This document shows positions 11,401-23,160 of a stretch of 64,000 nucleotides of DNA, in pieces (positions within the stretch are counted from its first letter, which is position 1; every line of letters begins with the position of its first letter). The DNA comes from Dactylonectria macrodidyma (taxonomy: Eukaryota > Ascomycota > Sordariomycetes > Hypocreales > Nectriaceae). Location of the stretch: contig JAGMUV010000025.1 in NCBI GenBank assembly GCA_020744425.1, forward strand, positions 992,001 through 1,056,000. The letters run 5' to 3'. The notes beneath the pieces are model-generated. The model had not been told where the DNA came from. It made no database searches and saw only the letters and a program-made list of their open reading frames with translations. The translations under genes and the position numbers were made by a program.

Positions 11401-14250
11401 TTTTATTAATAACTCTTAAGATTATATAAAACTAAAGGAGAGTTTAGTTAATTAATTGACTTTAAGTTTAATAATTAATTCTATAGGTATATTTAACTTA
11501 TATAAGATATTATACTTATAAGATACCCTATGACTAATTATCTAGCTAGAAGTTCCTAAGAGCATTATAATAGAAGCATTAGTAGATTTAGGCTTAGAAG
11601 GGAACCTCATTTCTTATATATAGGCTTAATATTATAGCCTTAATATTAAGCCAGTTAGTGCTTTTATAACTTCTTATTCTAAAGGGAAGATCTTAATAGT
11701 AAGAGAAGTAGTTATAATTCTATACCTTAAGAATGCATGCATACCTATCTGGCTATATATAGTACTCTCTTTAATAGTTATAGTTCTATTTATTCTAAGG
11801 ATACTGTTCATTAGATCTAATAGACTTATATTTGATTATTTAATTAATTAAGAGTGATTTATAATCTGCTTTAATCTAGGCAATGTTTGCTTAATTATAC
11901 TTACTATAAGAATAGTTAAATATAATATACTATACTTAGAGAAGCGAGGTGTAGAGTATTAATACTACTTATAATTAATCCTCTAATAGTCTATAAGCTA
12001 GATAACTTCCTATTAGAAGATAATAATGTCCTTAAGAAAAGCTAAATGCTTTCTTAAGAGGACTTTACTAAAGTCATCTAAATCTTTACTATTAGTATAG
12101 CTAATTAGTATACTAATACTATTATTAATATATAAGAAGAATTAGAATAATTAAGATGCTTTACTAAGAAAAAGAGATTAAAGAGAAATAGGCCTTCTAA
12201 TAAAGATACTTAGTATATTAGAATAAACACTCTTTTTAAATAAAAAGGCATTAAGATCTACTTAATTAATAACCTACTATCTAATAGTTTAGTATTAGAG
12301 AGCAATCCTTACTAGAAATTAAAGAAGATAGTAGAGATTGCTTTCTGAATAGAAAAGGGAGGTAAGTATTCTGACTTCCTTATACTTAAATTCTCTACTC
12401 TAGAGAAAGGAAGTCAGTTAATAAAGGAATGGCTAGTGGAAATAGTTAATTAAATGAATGAAACCTTATCTAAAGAAGAATAAGGTATATTTACTACTAT
12501 CTTATATAATAGGGAGGCTATACTAGCCTAGGACTTTAAAGACTGTAGAAGAGTTGACTTAGTAATCGCTTTATTATAAGTTATTAAAGTCATTCTTTAT
12601 AAGGCTTAGTAAGCTAGTAGTATCTCTATCCTTTTAGGACTATATTAAAAGGTTATTAACCTACTTTATTAGCAATTTAGAAGAGGCATTCTAGAGGAAG
12701 GTTATAGCTTTTATAAGAATCCCTTTATGCTTATTATAAAAAAGGATAGTGGAATCCAGTTAATTAATTTAGCTATTAAAATAAACCGTATTACTATTTA
12801 TAATAGCTTAAGCCCTTTAAGTACTGAGGAGTTCTTAGTAAATATAGTAATATATTAAATATTATTACTCTTAGACTTCTTCTTAGAATATGACTAAGTC
12901 AGTCTAGCTAAAGAAAGTAGGGATTTAATCACTTTTATAATACTATTAGGCTTGCTAAGAATATGCATACTACTATAAGGAGTGACTAACTCTATAGCCT
13001 AATTTATAAGGATTATTACTTACATCTTATTTAACTTAATACTAGATATTTATATAGCTTTTTTTAATAATATTATAGTAAAGGGACTTACTATAACCTA
13101 TAATAATAAAGAAGCTAGCTTAGGAGTTAAATAGTATGTTAAAGAGCATTTAATTAACCTAGATTAGACTCTATTAAATATTGAACTGGCTAGATGTACT
13201 ATTTTTATACTAAAATCACAGTTTTGTAAACAAACTGCTCTAATAATTAGGTATTTTTATAGTACTTATAGGAGATTACTAGAAGAAGCTAAAGTCATTA
13301 AAATCACTAAGTAGACTTACTATAACTCTAATATAGAAATTAGAGCATTCTTAAGAGTTACTAGCTACTATAGAATATAGGTTACTAAATATATAACTAT
13401 TATAAAGCTATTAATAAGTTTATTAAAGAAAGATACTAAATTTATTTAAAGTAATTTATAGGCTAAGGCTATGTAAATACTAAAGGATAAATTATTATTA
13501 GTGCCTATCTTAGTTATTTTAAACCTATCTTCTGGTTATAAAGAGGTCATTCTTATAGCTAATACTAGTCTATTAGGTTAGGGTTATATTCTTATATAAG
13601 TAGTGGATAGTAAATGCTATTTAGTGAGATTCAAATCTAATATATAGACTTAGAGCGAATATAACTATAATACTATAAAAAGAGAATGCTAAGGCGTTCT
13701 GCTTTTAATTAAACAGTTATATATGCATTTATATAGAATTCACTTTATATTAGAGACAGATACTTAAGTATTAGTCTATTAGCTTAATAGAAAAGGGATA
13801 GACATCCTAAGAGCGCTGGTTAATAGATGGATCAGTTACTTACTACTCTTTGACTTTACAGTCTAATATATACCTAGGATTAAGAATACAGTGGCTAATA
13901 AGCTATTTAGAAAACTACTAGGCCTATCTAATTAACTGGATTAAGAAGCTAAAGGGAATGTTAAAGCCTTTATTAATCGATAATTAAACGCTATTATAGT
14001 TAACCTAGTAAAAACCTAGTAAGAACCTTAACTGCTACTAGAATCGCTAAAAGATAAATATACTAGTAAGTTAAGGGTCCTAAGGAGGTTCTTATAGACT
14101 TAATAATACTCTTAAGATATATTAAATAAGGCATATATATATCTTTATTTTAAAGTAAAAAGGTTCTTCTTTTATAAAAGAACCCTATAGTTATAAGTAA
14201 TTTACTTAAACTGTGACCCTAAGCTGGTTATTAGGGATAAAGACATACAG
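8450..14250 (+). pseudogene. Element B gag-protease-RT-RNase H relic
   Basis: A long gag-like region (about 8.6-11.4 kb) is readable but broken at former Gln and Trp codons. An aspartic protease trace, EALVDLGLEGNLIS, starts at 11573 with its Asp at 11585-11587. Reverse transcriptase spans about 12700-13130; its active-site box reads FFNN at 13070-13081, both Asp replaced by Asn. RNase H at about 13490-13920 is well preserved, including the LETD motif at 13750-13761. Motif spacing and wording resemble the fungal Gypsy group whose RT box is followed by a VKGP-like motif. The polyprotein is interrupted after RNase H, at the start of integrase, by element C. Confidence 0.8.
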
Positions 14251-14520
14251 TATAAGGGAAAGACCCTAGGCTTGTTTAGCAAGAGAGTGTTCAGTAAATT
14301 GAAGTATCTTAAGCTAAGTAAGGTCACTGCTAGGTCGTAGTGAGCCTCTGTTATATAGGTCTGTAGCTAGGGCTGCTAGCCCTTAGTCTAGGGCTAGGTT
14401 CTGGCGATATCGCCCTTAGGGCCAGTATCAGCCTGGCCAAGCAGCGAGATCGCTACGAGCTAGCTAGGGCGTTTCTGCAGTTAACTCAGTAGCTTCTTAC
14501 TCTAGGCCAAGCCTATAATA
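14251..14520 (-). repeat. Left LTR (3' LTR) of element C
   Basis: It matches the two parts of the right LTR (21264-21403 and 21956-22085) base for base apart from RIP-type differences. On the plus strand it begins TATAAGGG and ends CTATAATA. Confidence 0.85.
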
Positions 14521-14523
14521 GTA

Positions 14524-14543
14524 GCCCCCCCCTTTTCTTTCAT
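14524..14543 (-). promoter_or_regulatory. Polypurine tract of element C
   Basis: Read on the minus strand, a run of A/G ending in eight or more G residues lies directly against the 3' LTR. This is where plus-strand DNA synthesis is primed in LTR retroelements, and it fixes the orientation of element C. Confidence 0.65.
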
Positions 14544-14979
14544 AAGGTTTCCCTTAAGAGTGACTTTTCCTTAAAGCTAGCTCTTAACGTTATTACTATA
14601 CCTTCACAACCTTCTGACCTTACTATTACTAGGCCTCTTCCTTCTTCTTAATACTCGAGGTTCTTGGCTAATTATAACCTATATCTATCCTATCTAAGTA
14701 GTGACTGTAAGGCCTACCTGCTCCTCATTCTGCTCTCTTAGTAGCCAATCCCCAGCCTAGTCACTATAAGGGCGCTATAGTTATGCAGCTTCTTCCTTAC
14801 TGCCTAGGCCTTACTTAGGGGGAGTTAGCTTCTAACGTTCTATTACTTATAATAGGGGGGTTTTTTCATTCTTAGAGTGCGTTTTAATAGATAATAGCTA
14901 ATAGTACTTATATAAGTAGAGCGTGTTATTTATTATTTATTCCCATATACTATAATAGCCTTACTATTAAATAATGCCT

Positions 14980-16221
14980 TTATTACATTTTCAATTCTAA
15001 AGTGAATATAAGGTTATTAAAGCTTCTAAAGAATAATAGGTTACTACTAATAAGAATAACGCTTATTTCTTTATTATTATAGCTATTAGTAGACGCTATA
15101 ATCAAGGCCTCTATAAGTTAGCTATTAAATCTCTCCTTGCCTTACTATAGTCAGATTTTTCTTCCTTCTTTAGCCTTAATCATTTCTTTATATATAACTA
15201 CGCTTTTAGCTTTAACCCCCTTACACTACCCCTTTATTATAAGTTCATAACTAACCTATAAGTAGTAACTTAATTAATTAGTTCTTGCCCTTACCTTCAT
15301 TATAATACTATAAGTATCTTATATCCTTATTCATATAGTTAGTACTAACTTATAATAATAGTTCTTTATTATCCACCCCTGCCCTTACTACTACTATCCC
15401 CACCTCTATTACTAACATTATATAAGTTATACTCTTACTTCTACATTATTGCTCTACTAACTCACTATAATAGCACTATATACTACTAGGCATGCCTTCA
15501 CAATGCTATTATATAGCATTCTAATAAGACTACTTATAAAGGTAATAAGGTTATGCCTATCCTTATACTTAAGTGCCTGCCCGCCTTAGCTATCTCTTCT
15601 AGTAAGTTACTATAAGTTTATTATATAAGTTTTACTAACTAATAGTAATAGCCTCCTCCTCTAAGTGCTCTACCTATAAAAGTAATAACTATAGCTATAC
15701 TTTTATAAGTAGTACTTACTATATATTTATAGTAAGTTTATACTAATATTACTATTAGCTTACTACTAAGCATTATCTTATAATACACTGCTTCCTTACT
15801 AAGGTTAAGAAATATAAGGATCTCCTTACTAAGGACTTTATTACTTAAACTATAAATATTACTTACTATAACTATATAATATCTCTACTAATTCTTTATA
15901 TAGTCCTCTGTCCATACTGCTGCCTATAAGGTCCTCTACCTTATGTCTTATAGTAATAAGATTACCCAGGCCCGCACTACTACTAACGCCGCCGCTACTA
16001 AGCAGGCGCGTCTTACTAATAAGGACGCTATATTTATATAGCGCTTAACAGTCATAAGTCTCTCAGTATAGATCAACCTTATTAATATCCTCACTACAAT
16101 TACGCAGTAAGTAAGCAAGAAGGACTTGCCTTTGCTTATGCGTATTAGTCCTTCTGCCCTGCCCTCCGAGTTCGAGGAGGAGGAGCCTGAGGAGGAGCCC
16201 GTTACTAAGGAGGTTAACTAA
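14980..16221 (+). pseudogene. Unrecognised plus-strand relic inside element C
   Basis: A decayed reading frame runs opposite to the gag-pol of element C. It is readable in segments, with stops mostly at former Gln codons. The last part (about 15900-16221) is much less RIP-mutated and ends with an acidic tail, EFEEEEPEEEP, before a TAA at 16219-16221, followed by a C-rich tract. I recognise no family. It lies between the chromodomain relic and the 3' LTR, tail to tail with pol. It could be an extra antisense gene of this element family or captured host sequence. Confidence 0.5.
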
Positions 16222-16559
16222 ATATCCCCCCCCCCTCCCCAAAATTATTGCAGTATTGCTACGCCTTTATAATATATTCATTTTATTTTGTCTATATAGG
16301 CCATTATACCCTTAGTTTTCTACTACTAGTATGCATACTTGCTTTATAGGGCTAAGAAGATACTAGTTTCATTCTTACTCTCTATAACCTTATAATAACT
16401 ATCTTTATAACTCTATACTATATTCTTCTTATAGTTTTCCTATAAGTCCTAGCTTAGGCTATTATAGTTATTATTAGAGCTTATTTAGTCTTTCTTAGTT
16501 ATATATAATAAATTCATTAAGAGGTCTATTAAAAGTAATAATAGGTCTATAGCTTTCTT

Positions 16560-19500
16560 TATAGTAATCTAATACTATAAGATCTTATAGGTTTTCTACT
16601 AGTTCTTAGCTTTTTTCTTTATAACCCTTTTATTATACTAAAGCCTTATAGACCATACTGCGCTCTTACTGCTTTTACTTAGTATAAAGGATATCCTCGA
16701 CTTCGTATTCCTCTTAATTATCTATCTATAGTAGTAGGGGCTGGTAGTTATTATTAACCTATCCTAAGACTAAGTCCTCTCTCGCCTTCTTTAAAAGATT
16801 GATATAGAATTACAAGTAGGTTACCTTAAGCATATTAAGTTCTATAACGTATGAGCTAATTACCTTTATAACTATATATTTCTAGTATAATCAGTCGAGC
16901 TTTTTTAAGGATCTTACTATCTTAAAGTTATATATATTAAGCCAGACCTTATCTCCTATCTATAGCCTCTTAGCAGGACATTATAGCTTATTTACTAAGG
17001 TTTCTTATTATTATTACACTATTACTATAAAGGCTTGAATGAATTCATATACTTATTATAGTTTCTAGACTAGTTATAGCGCCTTTGCCTTATTACTAGT
17101 TCCTAGCTTAAAAGCAGCGGGTTTTATAGTCTTAAATCCTTTAATATTATAGCTATATTCTGTAAAGAAGGGGCTTATCTTAATAAATAGGTATTCATAG
17201 TTATTTAGTAATAATTACACTACGGGTAAGCAGCGACCCTAATTTTTCTAGGAAAAGTTAACATATGCTTAAAAGTAGGATTGGATTTTCTAATTATAGC
17301 ATTCTAAGCCTTTATCAATTTACGAGTAGTATACAGTACTAAGTCATTACTCTATCTTAGTAAGTTTATAGAAAGCTCACTAAAACTGGCTAGTCTAATT
17401 ACTTCTTCTATTACTTATAATAGAATGAGGCATTTTATAAAAGCAGAAATAATAGTTAAAGAATCACTATATACATACTTCAGCCTCTACACTAGTCATT
17501 TCTTCTAATATAATAGACCTAGTTAGCCTATTTATAATAACCCAAAGGTATTAAGTACTATAAGTATTAGTAAGAAGGAGGTTAGTAATAAAGTCTATAA
17601 TAAGGTTACTATAAGGTCAGTCTAGGATTAAGAGGGGTTTAAGCAGTCCTTATTAAGCGTCTCTCTATATATAGCTTTATTTATAAATATTATAATTAGT
17701 AATAAAGTTATGCACTAGTTACAAGTATCCTAACTAGTACTAGCAGCAGCTGACAATAGCGAGAGTGCTATCTTTACTAAGGTGTTTAAATATTATAGTA
17801 TCATATTCTAGCTAGATAATATATATTTATAGCTAGTCTTTAGCAGCCTTATTAGGACTATTAAAACCATCTCCTCTAAGTACTTAAAGCCAGTCTTAAT
17901 AAGTAAGTAGCCTTTTAAGCATAAAGCCATATTCCGCAATATCTACCTTAAGCTTTAGCTCTATAAAGAAGCTATAACTCCTTATCTTAAGCACTATGAA
18001 AGCGCTCTAATAGATTATATCTTCCTCCTTCATATTATCCTAGAGTTTCTATTCATTAAGGAAGAGTAAGAAGATAGATAATATAGAGATCGCTATAATT
18101 ACAATACATTCTCTTAAGGGGATCGCTTATTTAGGAATTAACTATATAAAGCGCCCTTCCTCTTACTTATCTTAATTACCCTTAGGAGCGTCTTAGTCTT
18201 TTTAGCTAAGCCTATCTATTATAGTATTATTACTATTAGATTAGTATTATAATATAAAGTTAAACTCTTAAAGTTTTTCTACTTAATAGACTTATTAAGT
18301 ACTTAGTTATTATTTTTTTATAAAGTACTCTAAGTTCTTATAATTAGTAAGGATTATAAAGGACTTATAACTCTTTAGCTCTACATTCTATATTTCTAAG
18401 TAGGAAATAATAGCTAATATCTCTTAGTTATGGATAGAGTAATTATACTTATATTAGTTAAGTTACTATAAGTAAAATACAATAGAATAGTAAAGCCTTT
18501 ATAAGTCCTCTTAAGAGAGGACTCTTCTAAAGGCAAAGCCTGAGCTATTACTTTCTATATATACTTTCTTATTTAGGTTCTATTTAGCTAGCATTAAAGC
18601 ATTATAAAAGCAGCGCTTAAGTTCCTTAAATACTGCTTCTTCACTATTACTTTATATAAAGATCACCCCTTTCTTAGTAAGCTAAGTAAAGAGTATAGTA
18701 ATACTTATAAAGTTAGGAATAAAAACCCAGTAATAGTTAGTAAAGCTAAAGAAACTCTAGACTCCTTTTAGTAATAAAGGCGCTTCCTATTCATAAATAA
18801 CTCACTGCTTTTCTAGGTTATAGTAAATGCCTTCCCTAGCCTTAACTATAAACCCTAAGTATTTGACTTCTTATACTATAAACTTGCATTTCTTAGGGTT
18901 AAAGTTAAGCCCTATATTACTAAAGGCTTAAAGGACTTAGCAGACCTTCATTAAGTAATTATAGTAAGTCCTATTAGAATAAATTAAGACATTATTAAAA
19001 TAGGCCATTATAAAGTCATTAAGGTATTATTATAGTATTCGATTAATATAGCGCTAGAATATTATAAGAGTGCTACTAAGTCTAAATAAGCATACTAGCC
19101 ATTCGAAAGAGCTAAAATGCATTTAAAATACAGTCTTACCCTTATGCCCTTTAGCTATTCTTAGCTTATAGAAGGCTATAATAATATCTAGCTTAGTAAA
19201 CTATTAGGCGCTAAAGAGGTTATATAGTATCTTTATAATTAATAGAAAGAGGTAGTAATCTTACTATATAATTGCATTAAGCGCGTAATAGTTATAACAG
19301 AATCTTAGCCTACTGCCTAGTTTCTTAATAAAGAGGACTAGGGCTACTGCGGAGGAGTTACTAGCTCGGATATACCCCTTATTAAGGAGGTCATTTAGGG
19401 TCTTCCTTAATACTAGGAGCTCTTCTTAGGATATATTATAAAGAGGCCCCTAGGGCAGGGGAGGTTCTTCTTTATTACAATCTTATAGTAAGTTCACTTT

Positions 19501-21200
19501 ATAGTCAATGCCTAGTTAGTATAGGAGCAGCCTATTAGCCTCTTCTACTAAGAATAGCTTTAAGAAGTCCTTAAGGAGATCAGTCAGTATATATAATCAA
19601 GGGTCAGTCAGGTCTTTCTTATAAAGGGCTTTATTAATATTATTTAAGCTAATATATTCTATTAATATTATAGTATCTCTATAGCAAGCTGCCTTATAGG
19701 CTCGCTATAGGAGGGCGGCTATAACCGAACTTATAATAAGCCTGGCCGCTTGTATCTTAGTTATTAAAGCTAGTTCCTCTTCACTACTTATTCATAGTGT
19801 GATTCTAGCAACTCTATAATATAACCTCTTCTTCTTCATAAAGTAGGTAACATCCTTCTATTCTATTTATAGCTTCCCTAAGAACAGGCTTCGTCCTAAG
19901 TTGCGGACTGTATATACAAAAAGCGTCTGCTTATAGCCACCCACTTCTAGAGTCATAGCCACTATGCCTACAGCCATTGTTAGCTCTATTGTATTAATAA
20001 AGCCACGAAATTACTATAGCTTCTTATTAATATATAAGAAGCTCATTCTTTAGGCTAAGGCCTTATTAATAAGAGTGTAGACCTTATAGCCATTATTAAT
20101 AAGCGCGGTTAATAAGGTGTTATTAAGTCATACTTAAATAATAGCTAGCTCGCTAGTCATACACTCTCTTTATTACACCCAGGCCTCTACTAAAGCTTTA
20201 AGGGGCTCTAACCCCCGTTTTTATATTAGAGCTACTCATTTTCTAATGAGTATACATTAGAACCTTCATAAGATTCTAATAAGGTCATTACTTTATCATA
20301 GCGAGCTTAAGAAGCAGCTATTACACAGGAGTTAGCATATCTTCTAGGATAGTCTTAAGTATAGTACTCCTTCCTATAGACATAGTAGCGTACAACCCTC
20401 TTCTTCTTCTTCTCATTTCCTTATATTTAGTTCACTCCTATTATAATAATATCGCTTTCTCTATCTTTTCCTTATTAATAGTTTAGAGCAGGAGAGTTAT
20501 AATATTATTATAAGCGATTCTAGAGGCCTTTAACCTTCTAAGCGATTTCTTAAACCCATTCGAACTAACCTTAGTAATCTTCAGAGAGTTAGACTATAAT
20601 AAGGCTATATTATAGTAATGAGTTAAGTATGCCTTCGAAGAATGTTATTTTTACCTTATTAGCCTAGTCACTTCTTCTAGCGTCTGCGATTTTTTATTTA
20701 AATAGTAGGAAGAAGGCGGAAAATGCAGTCTGATCGGCCTGCCTAAGACATCATAGCGAGGCAGCTGCTTAAGGCTATAAGTTACAGTCCTTATAGGTCT
20801 GGTCTAAGTAGCTTAGGAAGTCTGCAGAGTAGTAGTGGATTTATAGCCCTCTTAAAGCATAGAAAGTGCTAATAGTTTTCTATAGCTTAGTATTAAAGCA
20901 GCTATTAATAGTATACTAGAGCTCTTTATTACTAATATAGGGACTATCGAAACGGACCTTATTCTGTATTTACTATAACTATATAGTGTAGTTAGAGCAG
21001 TTACTTAAGGATTTTAGCAGGTTTAGGAAGGGCTTCTATCTATAAGGAAATAGAAAGATAATATAAAGGACATTAGTAACTAGTGTATTCATAGTAGGAT
21101 TATTATAATTAAGTTACACTAATTGTTCATAAATAGGCTAAAGCCTGTTATTAATAAGGTTATGAATTGCCTTTATTTTAGCATTAGTCAGAGGGCAGGG
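16560..21200 (-). pseudogene. Element C gag-pol-chromodomain relic
   Basis: On the minus strand from the right: a gag-capsid-like region (about 20450-21010), reverse transcriptase (about 18950-19430), integrase (about 17200-17550), a GPY-like segment (about 16850-17000) and a chromodomain (about 16570-16720) beginning EEYEVEDIL. The RT box reads AYFNN, both catalytic Asp codons changed to Asn at 18991-18996. The integrase DFT-like and HPQTDG-like regions are visible but stop-ridden. The arrangement is that of a chromovirus. Confidence 0.75.
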
Positions 21201-21263
21201 AGCGAGTTATTCTATTATAATAAGGGATTAGTAAAAAGGTAATGAAAAAGGAGCTTAAGATAA

Positions 21264-22085
21264 TATAAGGGGAAGACCCTAGGCTTATTTAGTAAGAGAG
21301 TGTTTAGTAAATTAAAGTATCTTAAGCTGAGTAAGGTCGCTGCTAGGTCATAGCGAGCCTCTGTTATATAGGTCTGTAGCTGGGGCTGCTAGCCCTTAGT
21401 CTATGTAAAGGCTATAACAGTGGAAGGAGTGGAAGGAGTGGAAGGTTATTGGTGGAACTCGGCGATTGTGGGTCAAGGAATTGACCAATTAGAAAAGGGA
21501 TTGAAGATTCAGAAAGAGCAGGAAAAGACGATTAGAAAGGTAGTCAGTTTGATGTGATTGGTTGAGAAATGCATGTATTGATGATGATAATCCTTCTGGA
21601 CTGGCTAGAGAAAAGCCCCAGCTTTATAGAGAGATTGCTGTCCAGTCACATGTCCAATCTAACAGGGGATTTGGACAATTTGTCATAGTAAAACCGGGTA
21701 AGACGTGTCCCGAGTTTTAGGACTGTTGGACGTATGTCTGATGCTTGAACTCTAACCTTATTGAAGGTTCTTATTATAGATGTCTTTTGTGGTTATAGTA
21801 TAAGGAAGATAGGCTTTCTGAGGCATAATATATACCATTATAAAGCTAAAAATCAGGAGATTTTGAATATGTTATTTATAGTCTTATCTAATAAGAGCTA
21901 AAGGAGATATTTCCTTATTAGTTATATATTTTATATATAAGGACTTTACAGTCTAGGGCTAGGTTCTGGCGATATCGCCCTTGGGGCCGGTATTGGACTG
22001 GCTAAGCAGCGAGATCGCTGCGAGCTAGCTGGGGCGTCTCTACAGTCAACTCAGTAGCTTCCTACTCCAGGCCAAGCCTATAACA
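21264..22085 (-). repeat. Right LTR (5' LTR) of element C, interrupted
   Basis: It consists of 21264-21403 and 21956-22085, with a solo LTR and its duplicated target site between. After removing that insertion it is exactly 270 bp, as in the left copy. It is less RIP-mutated than the left copy. Confidence 0.85.
21404..21950 (+). mobile_element. Solo LTR G1 (547 bp) inside the LTR of element C
   Basis: It begins TGTAAAGGC and ends GACTTTACA, giving TG...CA ends with a short inverted repeat. GTCTA flanks it at 21399-21403 and 21951-21955, a perfect 5-bp target duplication. Near the left end is a triplicated GTGGAAGGA motif. It is only lightly RIP-mutated. A second, inverted and heavily mutated copy lies at 59368-61475. 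No internal region is present, so LTR-LTR recombination is inferred. Confidence 0.85.
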
Positions 22086-23160
22086 TGCAGAAGCATTTAA
22101 TTAAATCATACTATAAAGACTATAAGTATTAAGGCTAAGAGAAAACTATAGGACTCTTAAAAGAGAGATATTACTAGCTAAACCTCTATAAAGATATGAA
22201 TATAGCTATCTTAGCTTATAAGACTTACTAAATCTATAATGCATAATGAGCTAAAGAACCTATAGTACTTACTAGACCTAGCTATCCTATAATAAAGATT
22301 TATATAAATACTTAATATCTTAAGGAGTCTTAAAGTAAGAAGTACTTACTAGAAGCTAGATATAATCTTACTAAATAGATTAAAGCTAAAGCTCTTAAGT
22401 TACTTAAAGCCTCTTATATATGCTTATTCTTAAGAAGGATCTTTTCTTACTTTAGAATACTTATTATAGTAGTAGTTAATAATAGGTCAGAATGTTAATA
22501 AGGCCTTATAGATATCTTAAGAGACTTAAGTATGCAGACTGTGTATATCTTTATATATAATACTAAAGTAAATAAGTTAATTAAATCAGGCTATAGTAAT
22601 ATTATATCCTATATTAAGAAAATGGATGTTCTAAGGACTAAAAATTAGTTAGTTAACCTCCTAACTATTCTATTTATAAATAGAGTGTTACTAAGAGCAT
22701 CCTATAGCTATATTCTTATGTACTTATTATATAGGTATGAGCTAGGTCTTCTACTAGAAGGGGATATGCTTATATAGAGGATGATCCTTTAGGATAATAT
22801 AAAAACGTCTGATTAAATGTTTATAACTAGAATCCGTGCTCTTTCTTTCCTAGATAAGGATGTAGAGATCGTAAGGCGAAGGGTTACTAAGTTTAAAAAG
22901 AGGAAAGTAATAAGGATAGATTAAGGATTTCCTCGCGCTTTAAGAAAAACCCTACTGAAGGTTAGTGACTTAGTATTATAATATAATAACCCTAGAAAAA
23001 CCGACCTTTCTATAGCGGCTAAGTTCAAGCCCAGATAGCAGGGGCCGTATAGGATTAAAATAGCCTTAGATAAAGGCTAGTACTACTTAGAAACCCTAGA
23101 TGGACTACTACTTAGCATTACTTACTATAATAAATATCTTAAAGTGTTTTAATAAGATAA
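22086..23160 (+). pseudogene. Element B integrase and GPY-like tail relic
   Basis: This continues the element B polyprotein beyond the insertion of C. A zinc-binding-type start reading KTIGLLKERYY is followed by integrase-core traces. Near 22960-23150 is a GPY-type segment (QGPYRI, then LETLDGLLL), typical of the C-terminal end of Gypsy integrases in this group. Stops at former Gln/Trp codons recur. The last segment before 23160 is nearly open. Confidence 0.7.

Larger units (their letters stand above)
14251..22085 (-). mobile_element. Chromovirus C, minus strand, nested in B
   Basis: Two 270-bp LTRs bound it: 14251-14520, and 21264-22085 once a 552-bp insertion is subtracted. The flanks TACAG (14246-14250) and TGCAG (22086-22090) form a 5-bp target duplication differing by one RIP-type change. 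Orientation is minus: a G-rich polypurine tract abuts the left LTR, and RT, integrase and chromodomain all read on the minus strand. Net length is about 7.3 kb. It also carries a plus-strand relic (14980-16221) between its chromodomain and 3' LTR. Its RT region matches element D closely. Confidence 0.85.
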
